DNA from: Gemmobacter sp. 24YEA27
Lineage (GTDB): Bacteria > Pseudomonadota > Alphaproteobacteria > Rhodobacterales > Rhodobacteraceae
Length of the DNA stretch: 64,000 nt
Assembly: GCF_030052995.1 (NCBI RefSeq)
Contig: NZ_JASJPW010000001.1
Location: 3,447,918-3,511,917, forward strand
Direction: 5' to 3'
Shown here one piece after another: positions 29,975 through 40,029 of this stretch (its first letter is position 1; every line of letters begins with the position of its first letter). The notes beneath the pieces are model-generated. The model was not told the DNA's origin. It was given only the letters and a program-made list of their open reading frames with translations, and ran no database searches. The translations under genes and the position numbers were made by a program.

Positions 29975-30062
29975 AGATAAGTATTTGCATCAAGGGGAAT
30001 GGGCTTTCTCCTGACTTAAATACGCACCGCGCGGAACGCGCAAAGCGCCCCGAAGGGGCGCC
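29975..30062. repeat. imperfect palindromic repeat and GC hairpin after rodA
   Basis: GTATTTGCATCAAGGGGAA and TTCTCCTGACTTAAATAC form an imperfect palindrome. It is followed by the perfect stem GCGCCCC-GAA-GGGGCGC, likely the terminator of the mre operon. The first arm recurs near 13222. Confidence 0.55.
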
Positions 30063-30103
30063 CCCTCTGGACAAATCATGCAGCGCGACGCAGGCTCGCG
30101 GCC

Positions 30104-31030
30104 ATGACACAGATCTTCTTTTCCGCTCCCGGCTGGGATGAATATGAACCCTTCCTGCCCGCCGCGCTAAGGGCGGCCGGTATCAGCGCCGATATCGTTA
30201 CCGAAGCGCATGACCCTGCGGCGATCGACTATATCCTCTATGCGCCCACCTCGCCTTTGCAGGATTTCGCCCCCTTCACCCGCGCCAAAGCGGTCATGTC
30301 GCTCTGGGCCGGGGTCGAGCGTATCGTGGGCAATCAAAGCCTTACCCAGCCGCTGACCCGGATGGTCGATCCGGGCCTGACCGAAAGCATGGTGGAATAT
30401 GTCACGGGACACGTCTTGCGCCATCATCTCGGCATGGACCGCCATATCGTCAATCCAGGCCGGGTCTGGGACCACGCCTGCCCGCCCATCGCCCGCCAGC
30501 GCCCGGTCACCTTCCTTGGTCTGGGCGAGCTGGGCCTCACCTGTGCCCGCGCGCTCCAGGCCCTGAATTTCCCGGTCAAAGGCTGGAGCCGCAGCCCGAA
30601 ATCCATCGCGGACCTCGCAACCTTTCATGGTGAGGCCGGCTTGCGGGAAGCGTTGCGCGATGCGCAGATCGTCATCACCCTGCTGCCCAACACGCCGGAC
30701 ACGCAGAACATCCTCAATGCGGACACGCTCGCGATGACGGCGCCCGGCGCCGTGGTCATCAACCCGGGGCGTGGCCCGCTGATTGACGATGCCGCGCTGA
30801 TCGCGGCGCTGGATGCCGGCCAGATCTCGCATGCCACGCTGGATGTCTTCCGGGTCGAACCCCTGCCGCAGGACCACCCGTTCTGGGCGCATCCTAAGGT
30901 CACCATCACGCCGCATGTTGCCGCCGATACCCGCGCGGTGACCGCCTCACAGGTGATTGCCGAAAACATCCGCCGCGCAGAAACGGGCGAGCCCCTCCTC
31001 CATCTGGTGGACCGTATCCGGGGCTACTGA
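30104..31030 (+). CDS. GhrA-like D-2-hydroxyacid dehydrogenase
   Basis: An NAD(P)-dependent glyoxylate/hydroxypyruvate reductase of 308 aa. The Rossmann motif is in FLGLGELGLTCARALQAL, followed by GWSRSP, which fits NADPH preference. The catalytic arginine is in NPGRGPLIDD, the glutamate in VEPLPQDHPFW, and the histidine in VTITPHVAA. It probably clears glyoxylate or hydroxypyruvate to glycolate or glycerate. It is monocistronic. Confidence 0.92.
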   Translation: MTQIFFSAPGWDEYEPFLPAALRAAGISADIVTEAHDPAAIDYILYAPTSPLQDFAPFTRAKAVMSLWAGVERIVGNQSLTQPLTRMVDPGLTESMVEYVTGHVLRHHLGMDRHIVNPGRVWDHACPPIARQRPVTFLGLGELGLTCARALQALNFPVKGWSRSPKSIADLATFHGEAGLREALRDAQIVITLLPNTPDTQNILNADTLAMTAPGAVVINPGRGPLIDDAALIAALDAGQISHATLDVFRVEPLPQDHPFWAHPKVTITPHVAADTRAVTASQVIAENIRRAETGEPLLHLVDRIRGY

Positions 31031-31042
31031 GGCCCTGCGACA

Positions 31043-31071
31043 GTTTCTCCCTTGAACAAAGAGGGAGAAAT
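31043..31071. other. intergenic hairpin
   Basis: TTTCTCCCT and AGGGAGAAA form a perfect 9-bp stem with a 9-nt loop between two plus-strand genes. No U tract follows on either strand, so it may be a processing or attenuation stem rather than a classical terminator. Confidence 0.5.
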
Positions 31072-31086
31072 CTGCCACCTGAGCCG

Positions 31087-31500
31087 ATGGACTGGATAAA
31101 AATCATTCATATTCTGGCCGTGATGGGCTGGATGACCTCGATCTTCGCGGTGCCGCGCGCGCTGATCTACTGGAAGCGCGAATGGGCCAGCCTTGGCGCT
31201 TTCGGACCGCTCGGCGATCTGACCCTGCGGCTCTATCGCTTTTCGGCCGGGCTGATGGTGATCGCCATTGCGACCGGGCTCTGGCTGGCTATCGGCTGGT
31301 GGGGGTTTGATCCCTGGCTGCATCTGAAGCTGAGCCTCGTCGCGTTTCTTGTGATCCATTACATCTGGACCGGCCGCATGGTCTGGCGCGCGCGGCGCGG
31401 CGAGTTCCGCGAAAGTGACCTGTTTCTGCGGATCTTCAACGAAATCAGCGTCTTTGCCGTAATCGCCATCCTCTGGGCCGTGGTGGTAAAGCCCTTCTGA
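31087..31500 (+). CDS. HemJ-like / CopD family membrane protein
   Basis: A 137-aa protein with four hydrophobic helices. The conserved histidine in WIKIIHILAVMGWM, the FAVPRALIYWKRE loop, the lysine in WLHLKLSLV, and the end RIFNEISVFAVIAILW-VVVKPF all match the HemJ/UPF0093 family, which oxidises protoporphyrinogen IX to protoporphyrin IX in bacteria lacking HemG/HemY. It is slightly shorter than typical HemJ. It may be HemJ itself or a close CopD-type paralogue. Confidence 0.75.
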   Translation: MDWIKIIHILAVMGWMTSIFAVPRALIYWKREWASLGAFGPLGDLTLRLYRFSAGLMVIAIATGLWLAIGWWGFDPWLHLKLSLVAFLVIHYIWTGRMVWRARRGEFRESDLFLRIFNEISVFAVIAILWAVVVKPF

Positions 31501-31886
31501 CGCAGGACCGACGTCACGCCGGCCCGCGGGGAGCCTGACCTCTGCGGCGCGAGATCCCGCAAGCTGTCTCAGACCCTGGCCCGGCACCTGGCACCTGGCA
31601 CCGAATGGTGCCATTGCGCCAGGGTAAATGGCCAGGAACAGGACGGCCACCAGGTTCGCAACAGGCGGAAGAGGCCGTACGAAATCCGACCGCCCCCGCG
31701 ACTGAGAGCGGAGAGACAATCCGATACCCCCCTGAGGCCCGGCAATCCCGGCCATGGGAAAGACCCGACCCGCAAGGCAGGGGACCGTCGCGGCATTCTG
31801 GCTCAACTGTCGGGCGTGGCGGGCAAGAGCATGAATGGACAATATCGCGCCACCGGCGGCCTCTGGCTGCACAGATACTGATTTGC
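31501..31886. other. non-coding stretch before decayed regulator
   Basis: There is no supportable gene in this 386-bp stretch. It includes overlapping direct repeats CACCTGGCACCTGGCACC and a small inverted repeat (GGTGCCATTGCGCC) near 31590-31625. These could be old regulatory sites of the decayed AraC gene downstream. Confidence 0.35.
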
Positions 31887-32600
31887 ATGACAGTGGCCCC
31901 TCCTGCGGCGCGACTGGCGCGGGTTCCTTTACCAGTGGCCCGACCGCCACATCACGAAAGGCTACGCCGCTGCGAACCGCCACCCTTGCGCCGGATCAAG
32001 CCTGCCCATTTCCTGCCCGGCAAGGGCAAGACCACGAGGATCACGCTTCCGGGCGAGGCCTGTCTGAGCTTTGTGACCACCATGGAATCCGATATTGTCA
32101 GCCCGCGTCTGCGCGCCCTGATGACAGCAGAGCTGCCCGGCCAGGGCATGGTGCCGGGCTTTTTCCTCTCCTGCCCGGCGCGGCATCTGCCCGAGAGGTC
32201 TTTCGACGGCCTGACCAGTGCGGCGGCACTTTTTCGCAAAGAAAGCGAATGCCTGGCCCTGATCGGTCAGGTCTTCGACGAACGCGCAGTTCGGCCGGGA
32301 CATGCCCGAAGCCCTGCTGCAAGACCGCCACGCGGGGACACTTTGCCTGGATCATTTTCGCCCAATGCCTCGGCAACAGCCATGTGACGCTCAAGCGCAG
32401 CTGCCGGCGCGAAGCCGGCATGACACTGTTTGAATGCCTGCGCGATCTGCGGCTGGAACGCGCCGCCGATCTGATCCGGAGCAACCGCCGCTCGCTGCCC
32501 GAAGCCGCCTATGATTGAGGCGTTTCCGGCCCCGGCCATCTCAGCACCGCTTTTCACAAACACTTTGGCATGACCGCGCGCGACGTCGGCGGGCGGGGTG
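31887..32600 (+). pseudogene. decayed AraC-family transcriptional regulator
   Basis: The N-terminal part is readable in one frame (GEACLSFVTTMESDIVSPRL and FFLSCPARHLPERSFDGL, similar to PchR-like sensory domains). The HTH part lies in another frame (REAGMTLFECLRDLRLERAA, DLIRSNRRSLPEAAYD). An in-frame TGA at 32516-32518 then separates it from GVSGPGHLSTAFHKHFGMTA, the second AraC helix. At least one frame change and one stop are needed, so the gene is dead. It could once have controlled metal-chelate uptake. Confidence 0.75.
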
Positions 32601-32739
32601 CAACCGGACCTGACGCTTTCGCGAGATGGAAGATCTGTTTGCCCCGACAGAGATCCGGCCTGCGGTTTCGTGCCAGTCGCAGCGGCAACCGATCTGCTGC
32701 GCGGACCGCCACGCCATTCCGCCGTTCCGCCCGACCATT

Positions 32740-32995
32740 GGAGCGAGTCTGCGCTGCACGCGTCAACGGCGGGGGCGGTGATCCCCGGTCTGACGGCGGT
32801 GCAAAACATCGCGCTGATGCTGCCCGGGCGGGCGAGGCCTGACATCCCCGAGACCCTCGCGCAACTGACCCTCGGCGCTGAGGCCGCTTCCTCCGCCTCG
32901 GGGCCGGGTGAGGAAGCCAGAGGCCTCGTCACGGCCCTGATCGCCGGGCAGAGGGCCAGGGCCCGCTTTACCCTGGTCGTGATCAGCCATGACCG
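32740..32995 (+). pseudogene. possible remnant of an ABC-transporter ATPase
   Basis: One frame reads VIPGLTAVQNIALMLPGRA, then LVTALIAGQRARARFTLV and VISHDR, reminiscent of the Q-loop to H-loop order of importer ATPases, but the signature and Walker B motifs are unrecognisable. It lies between the dead AraC gene and the B12 riboswitch. This is a weak call. Confidence 0.3.
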
Positions 32996-33144
32996 GAAGC
33001 GGCATTTTAGCCCAGTTTCGCGCTCAGACGGGCGCCGGAGGGCGGGCCGCGGCCTGAAACGCATCACATTCCGGGCCTCAGATCAATTTCGACATAATTT
33101 GCCGCAGACAGAACAGTTTTTCACATAGCGCCTGCTCTGATCGC

Positions 33145-33340
33145 GTCAGATCAGGGTGCCACCATATCGGGAGGTCTGGAGGAGAATTGGGAAGCCGGAC
33201 CGATGCCGGCGCTGCCCCCGCAACGGGTGCGGCGCTTCGCGGCATGGCGGGACCCACTGGCTGAAGGAGCGGCCGGGAAGGTGCCATTTCTGTTCGCGAA
33301 AGGGCACAGGCCAGACATCCGGAAACCAGCCCTGAGGCGG
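33145..33340 (+). promoter_or_regulatory. cobalamin (adenosylcobalamin) riboswitch
   Basis: The conserved core appears in order. GGGTGCC comes at 33154, then TTGGGAAGCCGG...CCGGCGCTG, the invariant CCCCCGCAAC (33215-33224), and CCACTG. GGGAAGGTGCC follows near 33275, and the B12-box-like ATCCGGAAACCAGCC is at 33317-33331. Such elements turn genes off when cobalamin is plentiful. About 110 nt separate it from the Rieske gene. That gap contains the stem GGTCCG-CCC-CGGACC (near 33384) and a GGAGG ribosome-binding site, possible expression platforms. Confidence 0.85.
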
Positions 33341-33452
33341 AAATCAGCGTGGCTGCGGCGGGCAGTCAGGAGCGCTTTGGCAGGTCCGCCCCGGACCATA
33401 GCCCGGCGTCTCCGATCACCCGGGGCAGCAAACAAACCAGCAGGAGGCCAGA

Positions 33453-34691
33453 TTGGGCGCGCTTCACGACGATAGTTTTTCCACCCCGGACCAAAAGCCC
33501 GACGCCATTGCGCGGCTGATCGCGGAACACCGCCCGGGCCATGGCCTCGTGCGGGATTTCTACATGGATCCGGACGTCTTTGCCCGTGATATGGAGCGGG
33601 TGTTCCGCCGCCACTGGCACTGTCTGGCCCATGAAAGCGTGATCCCGAAGCCCGGCGATTTCGAGCTGTTCCGCCTTGGCGATGAACAGGTCATCCTGAC
33701 ACGCGACATGCAGGGCGAGGTGCATGGGCTCCTGAATTCCTGCCGCCATCGCGGTGCCGAGGTCTGCACAAAAGACAAGGGCAATGCGAAGATGTTCGTC
33801 TGCCCTTATCACGCCTGGACCTATACGCTGGACGGCGCTTTGCGCGCGGCCCGGCTGATGCCGAAGGATTTCGACCGCGCCGCCCATGCGCTGAAAAAAG
33901 TGCATGTGAAGGTGGTCGAAGGGCTGGTCTTCATCTCCTTCGCGAAAGACCCGCTGGATTTCACGCAAGTGGAGCAATCCCTGCACGCCAGTATCGGCCA
34001 ATATGGCTGGGGCGCGGCAAAGGTCGCGCATCGCGAGACCTATCCGATCTCCGCGAACTGGAAGCTGGCGGTCGAGAATTATGTCGAATGCTATCACTGT
34101 GGCCCGGCGCATCCGGAATATTCGCAGACCCATGCGCTGGAGCAACCGCCCGAAGTGATCGCCGGTCTCAATGCCGCCATGGAGGAAAAGAGCTGCGCGC
34201 TCGGGCTTTCGGTGCTGTCGGGCAATCACTGGCAGAATTCATCCCGGGGTGGCGAGGCGGTCGATGTTTTCCGCTATGCGCTTTACGAGGGCGCCTCGAC
34301 CGGGTCCGAAGATGGCTCCCCCCTCGCACCTTTGATGGGGCGCTTCACCGATTATGATGGCGGCGTGACCTCAATCCATCTCGGTGGCACCACATTTCTG
34401 GTCTGCTATCCCGATCACGGCATGATCTACCGTTTCATCCCGAAAACCCATGATACCTGCGAGATGGAACTGATCTGGCTGGTGAAAGACGGCGCAGAGG
34501 AAGGCGTCGATTACGATCTGAACCTCCTGACCTGGCTCTGGAAAGTCACGACCGAGGAAGACAAGAAGATCATCGAACACACCGCGCGCGGCGTGAAATC
34601 GCATTACTTCGAGCCTGGTCCCATCGCACCGATGGAATATAACGAGTTGCGCTATATCACCTGGTATCTCGACGAGATCAGCCGGGCCTGA
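33453..34691 (+). CDS. Rieske non-haem iron oxygenase, alpha subunit (GbcA/Stc2-like)
   Basis: A 412-aa ring-hydroxylating/N-demethylating oxygenase. The Rieske cluster ligands are in CRHRGAEVC (about residue 97) and CPYHAWTYTLDG (about 117). The mononuclear iron site is in ENYVECYHCGPAHPEY (His-x4-His, about 210), with an Asp ligand expected downstream. Overall layout resembles glycine-betaine or proline-betaine demethylases (GbcA, Stc2) as well as aromatic dioxygenases. No reductase gene is adjacent. It follows a cobalamin riboswitch, an unusual arrangement. The start codon may be TTG (AGGAGGCCAGA precedes it). The substrate is inferred, not shown. Confidence 0.88.
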   Translation: MGALHDDSFSTPDQKPDAIARLIAEHRPGHGLVRDFYMDPDVFARDMERVFRRHWHCLAHESVIPKPGDFELFRLGDEQVILTRDMQGEVHGLLNSCRHRGAEVCTKDKGNAKMFVCPYHAWTYTLDGALRAARLMPKDFDRAAHALKKVHVKVVEGLVFISFAKDPLDFTQVEQSLHASIGQYGWGAAKVAHRETYPISANWKLAVENYVECYHCGPAHPEYSQTHALEQPPEVIAGLNAAMEEKSCALGLSVLSGNHWQNSSRGGEAVDVFRYALYEGASTGSEDGSPLAPLMGRFTDYDGGVTSIHLGGTTFLVCYPDHGMIYRFIPKTHDTCEMELIWLVKDGAEEGVDYDLNLLTWLWKVTTEEDKKIIEHTARGVKSHYFEPGPIAPMEYNELRYITWYLDEISRA

Positions 34692-35063
34692 CCAGCGCCA
34701 CGACCGGAAGAAACGAGGTTCCGGCCCCCGCCGGGCCTCGTATGCCCTGCCAGGAAATTCCACCTGGGGCGGCCGTCCACCACGCCTTGCAGGACGGGCG
34801 GAAAGCAGAGCGGTCTCCCCGGCCGCTCCCCCGCAAGCGCGCTTTGCCCGCCGGCCGCCCTGCGAGCGTCCGGGCCAAGCCGGCCCCTGGCCGGAAACCC
34901 CGTCCGGGGTAAACTCCCGGGATATCAAATGCGCCAGGGGGCAGAGCCGGCAAAAATGCGTCCTCTGTTCCGCGCCCGGAAAAGCGGCAATACGGCGCAA
35001 CAGCTTTCCCCTGACAAACAGACTCTCGCCGAAGGCAAAGCGCCCCGCAGGGGCGCCCCCTCC
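34692..35063. other. intergenic region between convergent genes
   Basis: This 372-bp stretch has no supportable gene. It contains the hairpin CGAGGTTCCGGC-CCCC-GCCGGGCCTCG-like stem at 34715-34741 (likely end of the Rieske transcript) and the stem GCGCCCC-GCA-GGGGCGC at about 35040-35056 (likely end of the minus-strand operon). A CCCGGGATAT segment near 34918 recalls the dispersed palindrome family. Confidence 0.5.
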
Positions 35064-37190
35064 TCAGCGCTTCGCGCCCCGGCGGCCCTCGATCAGCCAG
35101 GCGGCGATGACCAGCCCGGCGGTCAGCACAAGCCAGGCCCAGCCCGGCAGCAAAGCCGCCAGTCGCACCTCGGTGGTCATCCAGGCCTCGCGGGGTGTGA
35201 TACCGATCCAGCCGCGCCCCGTCACCGGTCGCCCCTCTGCCACCTGCCGCAGGTCAGGCAGGCCGGGCTCCAGCCGGGTCACCGACCCATAGGCCGGGCC
35301 GCCGGCGGATTTCGGCGCGATCACCGCATCGCCCGAGGCGATGGTTTCGACGAATTCGCGCGGGCTGGCCGGGCCGACGCCGATCACCCGCGTCAGATCG
35401 CCCTGTTCCAGCCGGTAAAGCCCGGCCTCGGGCGCCTGCCAGACCACCTGATACTTGCCCGGTGCCACCTGGATCATATCAAGGATCACCGGCTTCCCGG
35501 GCTCTCCCTCCACCGCACTGTCCTGTGCCGTGACAATCAGTGGCCCTGGCGGATCCTCGGACACCGTGCGCCGCGTGATGGTCAGTTCATTGCCTTTGGC
35601 GGTCGCCGTCAGCGCCTCTTCTTCAAGATCCGGCTCTTTCAGCATCCAATGTGCCAGCCGCCGCAAAAGCTCCAGCTGCGGCCCGCCGCCCTCATAACCG
35701 CGGCCCCAGAGCCAGGCATGATCCGAGGTCAGGACCGCGATCCGCCCCTCATCCACCCGGTCAAGCACCAGCAAAGGCGCACCATCCGGCCCCTCCATCA
35801 CGGTCTGACCGGAAAGTTTCTCGACCTCCATAACCCGGAACCAGCGGCCCCAGCCCGGCTCGCCGTTTTCGCCCTGAGGCGCAAAACGGTCGAGGCCCTC
35901 GGTGACCGGATGGCGCTGGCCGAGTTCCGTGATCTTCGGGCGGAACCCGCCTTCGATGACCTGAGCGGTCGGCGCCACCGGCAGCACCTCGGCCAGAGGC
36001 GAGCGGTACAGGCTGTCGACCGCGCCGAATTCCGGCCCCGAGGCCACCAGAACCGTGCCGCCCTCGCGGATATAGCGGACGACATTGTCGATGTAAGACA
36101 TCGGAAGAATGCCGCGCATCCGATAGCGGTCAAAGATGATCAGGTCGAATTCGTCAATCTTTTCGATAAACAGCTCGCGCGTCGGAAAAGCGATCAGCGA
36201 CAGCTCATCCACCGGCACGCCATCCTGTTTCTCCGGCGGGCGCAGAATGGTGAAATGCACGAGATCGACGCTGGCATCTGATTTCAACAGGTTGCGCCAG
36301 ACGCGTTCCCCGGCATGAGGCTCGCCCGAAACAAGCAACACGCGCAGCCGGTCGCGCACGCCATTGATCTGCACCACGGCGGTATTGTTGCGCTCGGTCA
36401 GCTCGCCCGAGGTCGGGCCGATGGCGAATTGCAGCACATTCAGCCCGCCATGCGGCAGCACGACCGGCAGTTCCAGATCCTCGCCCACCGGCACCGAATA
36501 GGTCTGCGGCGCATCGGCATCGACCGCGATGGTCAGATCGGCGAATTGCGGCACATCCGGCGGCACCAGACCCTGATCCTCGACCCTTAGCTTCAGCTTG
36601 AATTCCTCGCCGATGATCGCGAAGGCCGGCGCATTCTGCACCACAAGGCGGCGGTCCCAGTCGGCCGCTTCACCTGTCAGCAGCAGATGGAACGGCGCGG
36701 GCAGATCGGGGCGCATCTCAAGGTCATGCACCCGCCCGTCCGAGATCAGGATCACCGCCGCCACCCGGGCACGGGGTTCCTCGGCCAGGGCCTCCGACAT
36801 GGCGGTCATCGCCAGCGTGCCGGTATTGTCGGCGCCATCGGTGATGTGTTTCACCCGCAGCTCGGTATTGTCCAGCGCCGCGACCTGGGCCTCCACCCGC
36901 GTCAGCGCGCGCCGCGTCTGATCGGCCCGCGCCCCAAGACCCTGGCTCGCGCTGTCATCCACCAGGACGATTACAATGTCCGAAAGGTTCTGCCGGTCCT
37001 CGCTTTGCAGCCCCGGCCCGGCCAGCGCCGCCAGAAGCGCAGCCAGCCCAAGCCCGCGCAAGAACCAGCCCGGCAGCCCGCGCCAGAGCGCCAGCGCCAG
37101 CATCAGAAGCGTCACGCCGCCAAGCGCCCATAAAAGCGGCCAGGGCACCAGCGGATCGAAGACAAGATGCGCCGTCATCGCGCCGTTCAT
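35064..37190 (-). CDS. large membrane protein with VWA-like and amidotransferase-like domains (MoxR operon)
   Basis: A 708-aa protein with two N-terminal helices (about residues 12-60), a VWA-like segment beginning IVIVLVDDSAS, a CARDB-like beta region, and a class I glutamine amidotransferase-like fold around VLLVSGEPHAGERVWRN and GGTVLVASGPEFG. It ends in a C-terminal helix and a basic tail. No canonical Cys-His-Glu triad is obvious, so it is probably non-enzymatic. It starts with ATGA overlap to the upstream BatA/DUF4159 gene. Such proteins co-occur with MoxR AAA+ chaperones; the role of the complex is not established. Confidence 0.82.
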   Translation of the reverse strand: MNGAMTAHLVFDPLVPWPLLWALGGVTLLMLALALWRGLPGWFLRGLGLAALLAALAGPGLQSEDRQNLSDIVIVLVDDSASQGLGARADQTRRALTRVEAQVAALDNTELRVKHITDGADNTGTLAMTAMSEALAEEPRARVAAVILISDGRVHDLEMRPDLPAPFHLLLTGEAADWDRRLVVQNAPAFAIIGEEFKLKLRVEDQGLVPPDVPQFADLTIAVDADAPQTYSVPVGEDLELPVVLPHGGLNVLQFAIGPTSGELTERNNTAVVQINGVRDRLRVLLVSGEPHAGERVWRNLLKSDASVDLVHFTILRPPEKQDGVPVDELSLIAFPTRELFIEKIDEFDLIIFDRYRMRGILPMSYIDNVVRYIREGGTVLVASGPEFGAVDSLYRSPLAEVLPVAPTAQVIEGGFRPKITELGQRHPVTEGLDRFAPQGENGEPGWGRWFRVMEVEKLSGQTVMEGPDGAPLLVLDRVDEGRIAVLTSDHAWLWGRGYEGGGPQLELLRRLAHWMLKEPDLEEEALTATAKGNELTITRRTVSEDPPGPLIVTAQDSAVEGEPGKPVILDMIQVAPGKYQVVWQAPEAGLYRLEQGDLTRVIGVGPASPREFVETIASGDAVIAPKSAGGPAYGSVTRLEPGLPDLRQVAEGRPVTGRGWIGITPREAWMTTEVRLAALLPGWAWLVLTAGLVIAAWLIEGRRGAKR

Positions 37191-40029
37191 TGGCCGAGCC
37201 TTTCAAGAAGCGCAGGCACATGGACCTGGTCGGACTTATAATTGCCGGTCAGCACATGCATGATCAGATTGACGCCGAACCGCCAGGCCAGCTCGCGCTG
37301 TTGTTCGCCCGCCGCGCCCCGGCCCACCGGCAAAAGCGGCACGCCGTTTTCATCGGTTGCCCAGGCCGCCGCCCAGTCATTGCCGCCGATCACCACCGGC
37401 GTCACCCCGTCATTGAGGTTGCGAAACGGCACGCCCTCTTCCTGACCGGCATCGGCGGGGGCCGCCTCGACCCAGATCGTGCCCTCGGCCCAGCGACCGG
37501 GAAAGCTTTGCAACAGATAGAAGGTGCGGGTCAGAACATGGTCTTCCGGCACCGGCTCCAGCGCCGGGACATCCAGACCGGCGGCGATCCGTTGCAGCGC
37601 CTGGCCCTCCGGTGTGCCGCCGCCAAAGGCCGCGATATTGGCGTCACGGGTGTCGAAAAGGATCATGCCACCGGTGCGCAGAAACTGGTTCAGTTTCGCA
37701 TAGGCCGCGTCCGACGGAGTCGGCGCATCTGCTGTAACCGGCCAGTAAAGGAAGGGGAAAAACGCAAGTTCATCAGCCTCAAGATCTATCCCGGTCGGGT
37801 ATTCCGGCTCGATAGAAGTGCGCTCCCACAGCCGGTCGCCAAGCCCGACAAGGCCGAATTCCGAGGTCTCGTCGATCTGCGAATCGCCGGTTTTCACATA
37901 GGCCAGCGAGACGCCCGAGGTGGAGCGGATCGCGAAGTCATCGCCGGGTTGCGGCAAATCAGGCGGCGCGCTGTCGGTGGTCTGTGCGGCCTCGGGGGCG
38001 CCGGCGGCGTCTCGCCGCTGCCCTGGGCCTGCGCCTGTGGCGCGGCCAGCCCGGCCAAAAGCGCCACCGCGAGAACCGCAACCCCGCGCCGCAGGCCGCC
38101 GAGCCGCCCCCCAAGCCAGAGAGAGGCAAGGATATCGGCCAGCAGCACCACCAGCCCGGCCGACAAAAGCCAGCCCTTGAGCGATTGTTCGGGCGGGGTC
38201 GCAAGACCTTCGACCCGCGCCGAAGGCGGCCATTCCGCCGCCACCAGCCTGGTTTCGGGGCTGACGACGTTCAGGGCGACACGGCGGTCGGCACCTGCGT
38301 AAAGACCGGGCGGATGGGCGGGGCCAGGACCTGCCACCATCGCAATCGCCAGGTCTTCGCCGGGCACACCTGCGACCTCGCCCGCGTCTCGTTCCTCGCC
38401 CCAGGCGTTCAGCATCACCTCGGGCACCCAGATCTGGCCGGCGAGTTCGCGCGCGCCCGGCAAAGACGGGCGGGTCGAGATCGCCAGCCGCTCAAGCATC
38501 TGCACGAAAAGGCCAGACAGCGGCAAAGTCGACCATTCCGCATTGGCGGTGACATGAACCAGAACAACCTGGCCGTCGCCCATGAATTTGCGCGTGACCA
38601 GCGGCGTGCCATCATCCAGCGCCGCGATGGTGCGTTCCGCAAGGTCAGGATCGGGTTGCGCCAGGACCTGCTCGGCCACCTGGACATCGCCAGGCAGTGC
38701 GAGGCCGAAAAAGGGGCTGCCCTCGGGGAACGGCGCCAGTTCTTTCGCATCGCCCCAGCTCATCGCGCCACCAAGCGCACGGCCCCCTTCGCGCAGCCGC
38801 ACCGGCATCAGCGGGTCTTCCTCGAAACGGCTCACATCCGAGGCCGCGAGGCGCGGCCCGGCAAAGCGCAGCAACAGCCCGCCCTTTTCGACCCATTCCA
38901 CCAGCACCGCCTCTTCCGATGCGGTCAGCCGCGCAACATCGGCCAGGATCACGGCATCGGGATTGGCGGGCAGCGCCGTCGTCACCGGCGCCTCGATCAG
39001 ATCGGCCACCGGCTCCAGCGCCTGGCGCAGGTAATGCAAAGGCGACAAAAGCTGCAGCCCTTCGGCCTGGGGGCCCGCGGTGATCAGCGCCACCTTGCGC
39101 CGCTTGAGACTGTCATCGGTCAGGCTCACCGCCCCGGCAGACCGCAGGCCCGCGATCTCGAAGCGGGTGACGCGGTTCCTGAGTTCGGGCGGCAGGTCAA
39201 GCTTCACTTCGGCCCGGGTATCGCCTGGCGCAAAGCTGATCCTGGCCCGCGCGAGTTCGCGCTCCACCCCCGAAGGATCCGGGCCACGCCCGGTGACCTC
39301 GATATCGGCCGCCCCGCCCGCCTCAAGCCGCGAGGCGGAGAGCAGCACCGCGCCTTCGGCAAAGCCCGCCGGATGCAGCGCGAGCACCGGGCCATCGCCG
39401 GTCAGCACCGTCAGCTGCCCCTTATCGGCGAACAATCCCGCCAGCATGGCGCGCCCTTCGTGGTCCAGCCCGTCCGAAAGCCAGAGCGTGTCGAAATATC
39501 CGGCCGGGAAATGGTCGATCCAGGCGCCGGGATCCTGCGGCAGCCAGGGCGAGGGTTCCATCACCGCAAGCCTGCCCTTCCAGTCCTCGGCGGCGCGGAA
39601 GGTCACCTCCTGGGGCGCATCGGTCAGGCGGATCACCGCGACCGTGCGACCGTCGCGACCGGCCTCGTCCAGCACAAGCCCCGCGCGCTCGATCCGGCGC
39701 GCCCAGTCGCGCGCCTCGGCCCAGCCGCCGTCAAGCACCACCAGAAGTGGTGCCGTGCCGGCCTGTTTTTGCTCAGGGTTCAGCACCGGACCGGCAAAGC
39801 CGATAATCGCCGCCGCCACCGCAAGCACCCTGAGAAGAAGCAGCCACCAGGGCGTGCGATCGGTCTCGGCATCCTCGTCCTGTAGGCCCAGAAGCAGCGC
39901 GACACCCGGGAAGCGGCGGCGGATCGGCGCCGGCGGCACCGCACGCAGCAGGAACCACAGCACCGGAAGCGCTGCGAGCCCCCAGAGAATCCAGGGCGTC
40001 AGAAACCCGACCGGAACAATCATGAACAT
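37187..40029 (-). CDS. BatA/DUF4159 membrane protein, interrupted by an apparent 1-nt deletion
   Basis: One gene read in two frames. The first part (start ATG at 40029 overlapping the DUF58 stop as TGATG) has a BatA-like N-terminus with two helices and a long beta-rich region to the helix LLSAGLVVLLADILASLWLG. The second part continues EAAQTTDSAPPDLPQPGDDF and carries the DUF4159 domain (FPFLYWPVTADAP, GGMILFDTRDANIAAFGGG). The frames join perfectly if one base is restored to the run of five G (plus strand) at 37994-37998. The intact product would be about 947 aa, a normal size. I treat the break as a likely sequence error. Confidence 0.85.
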
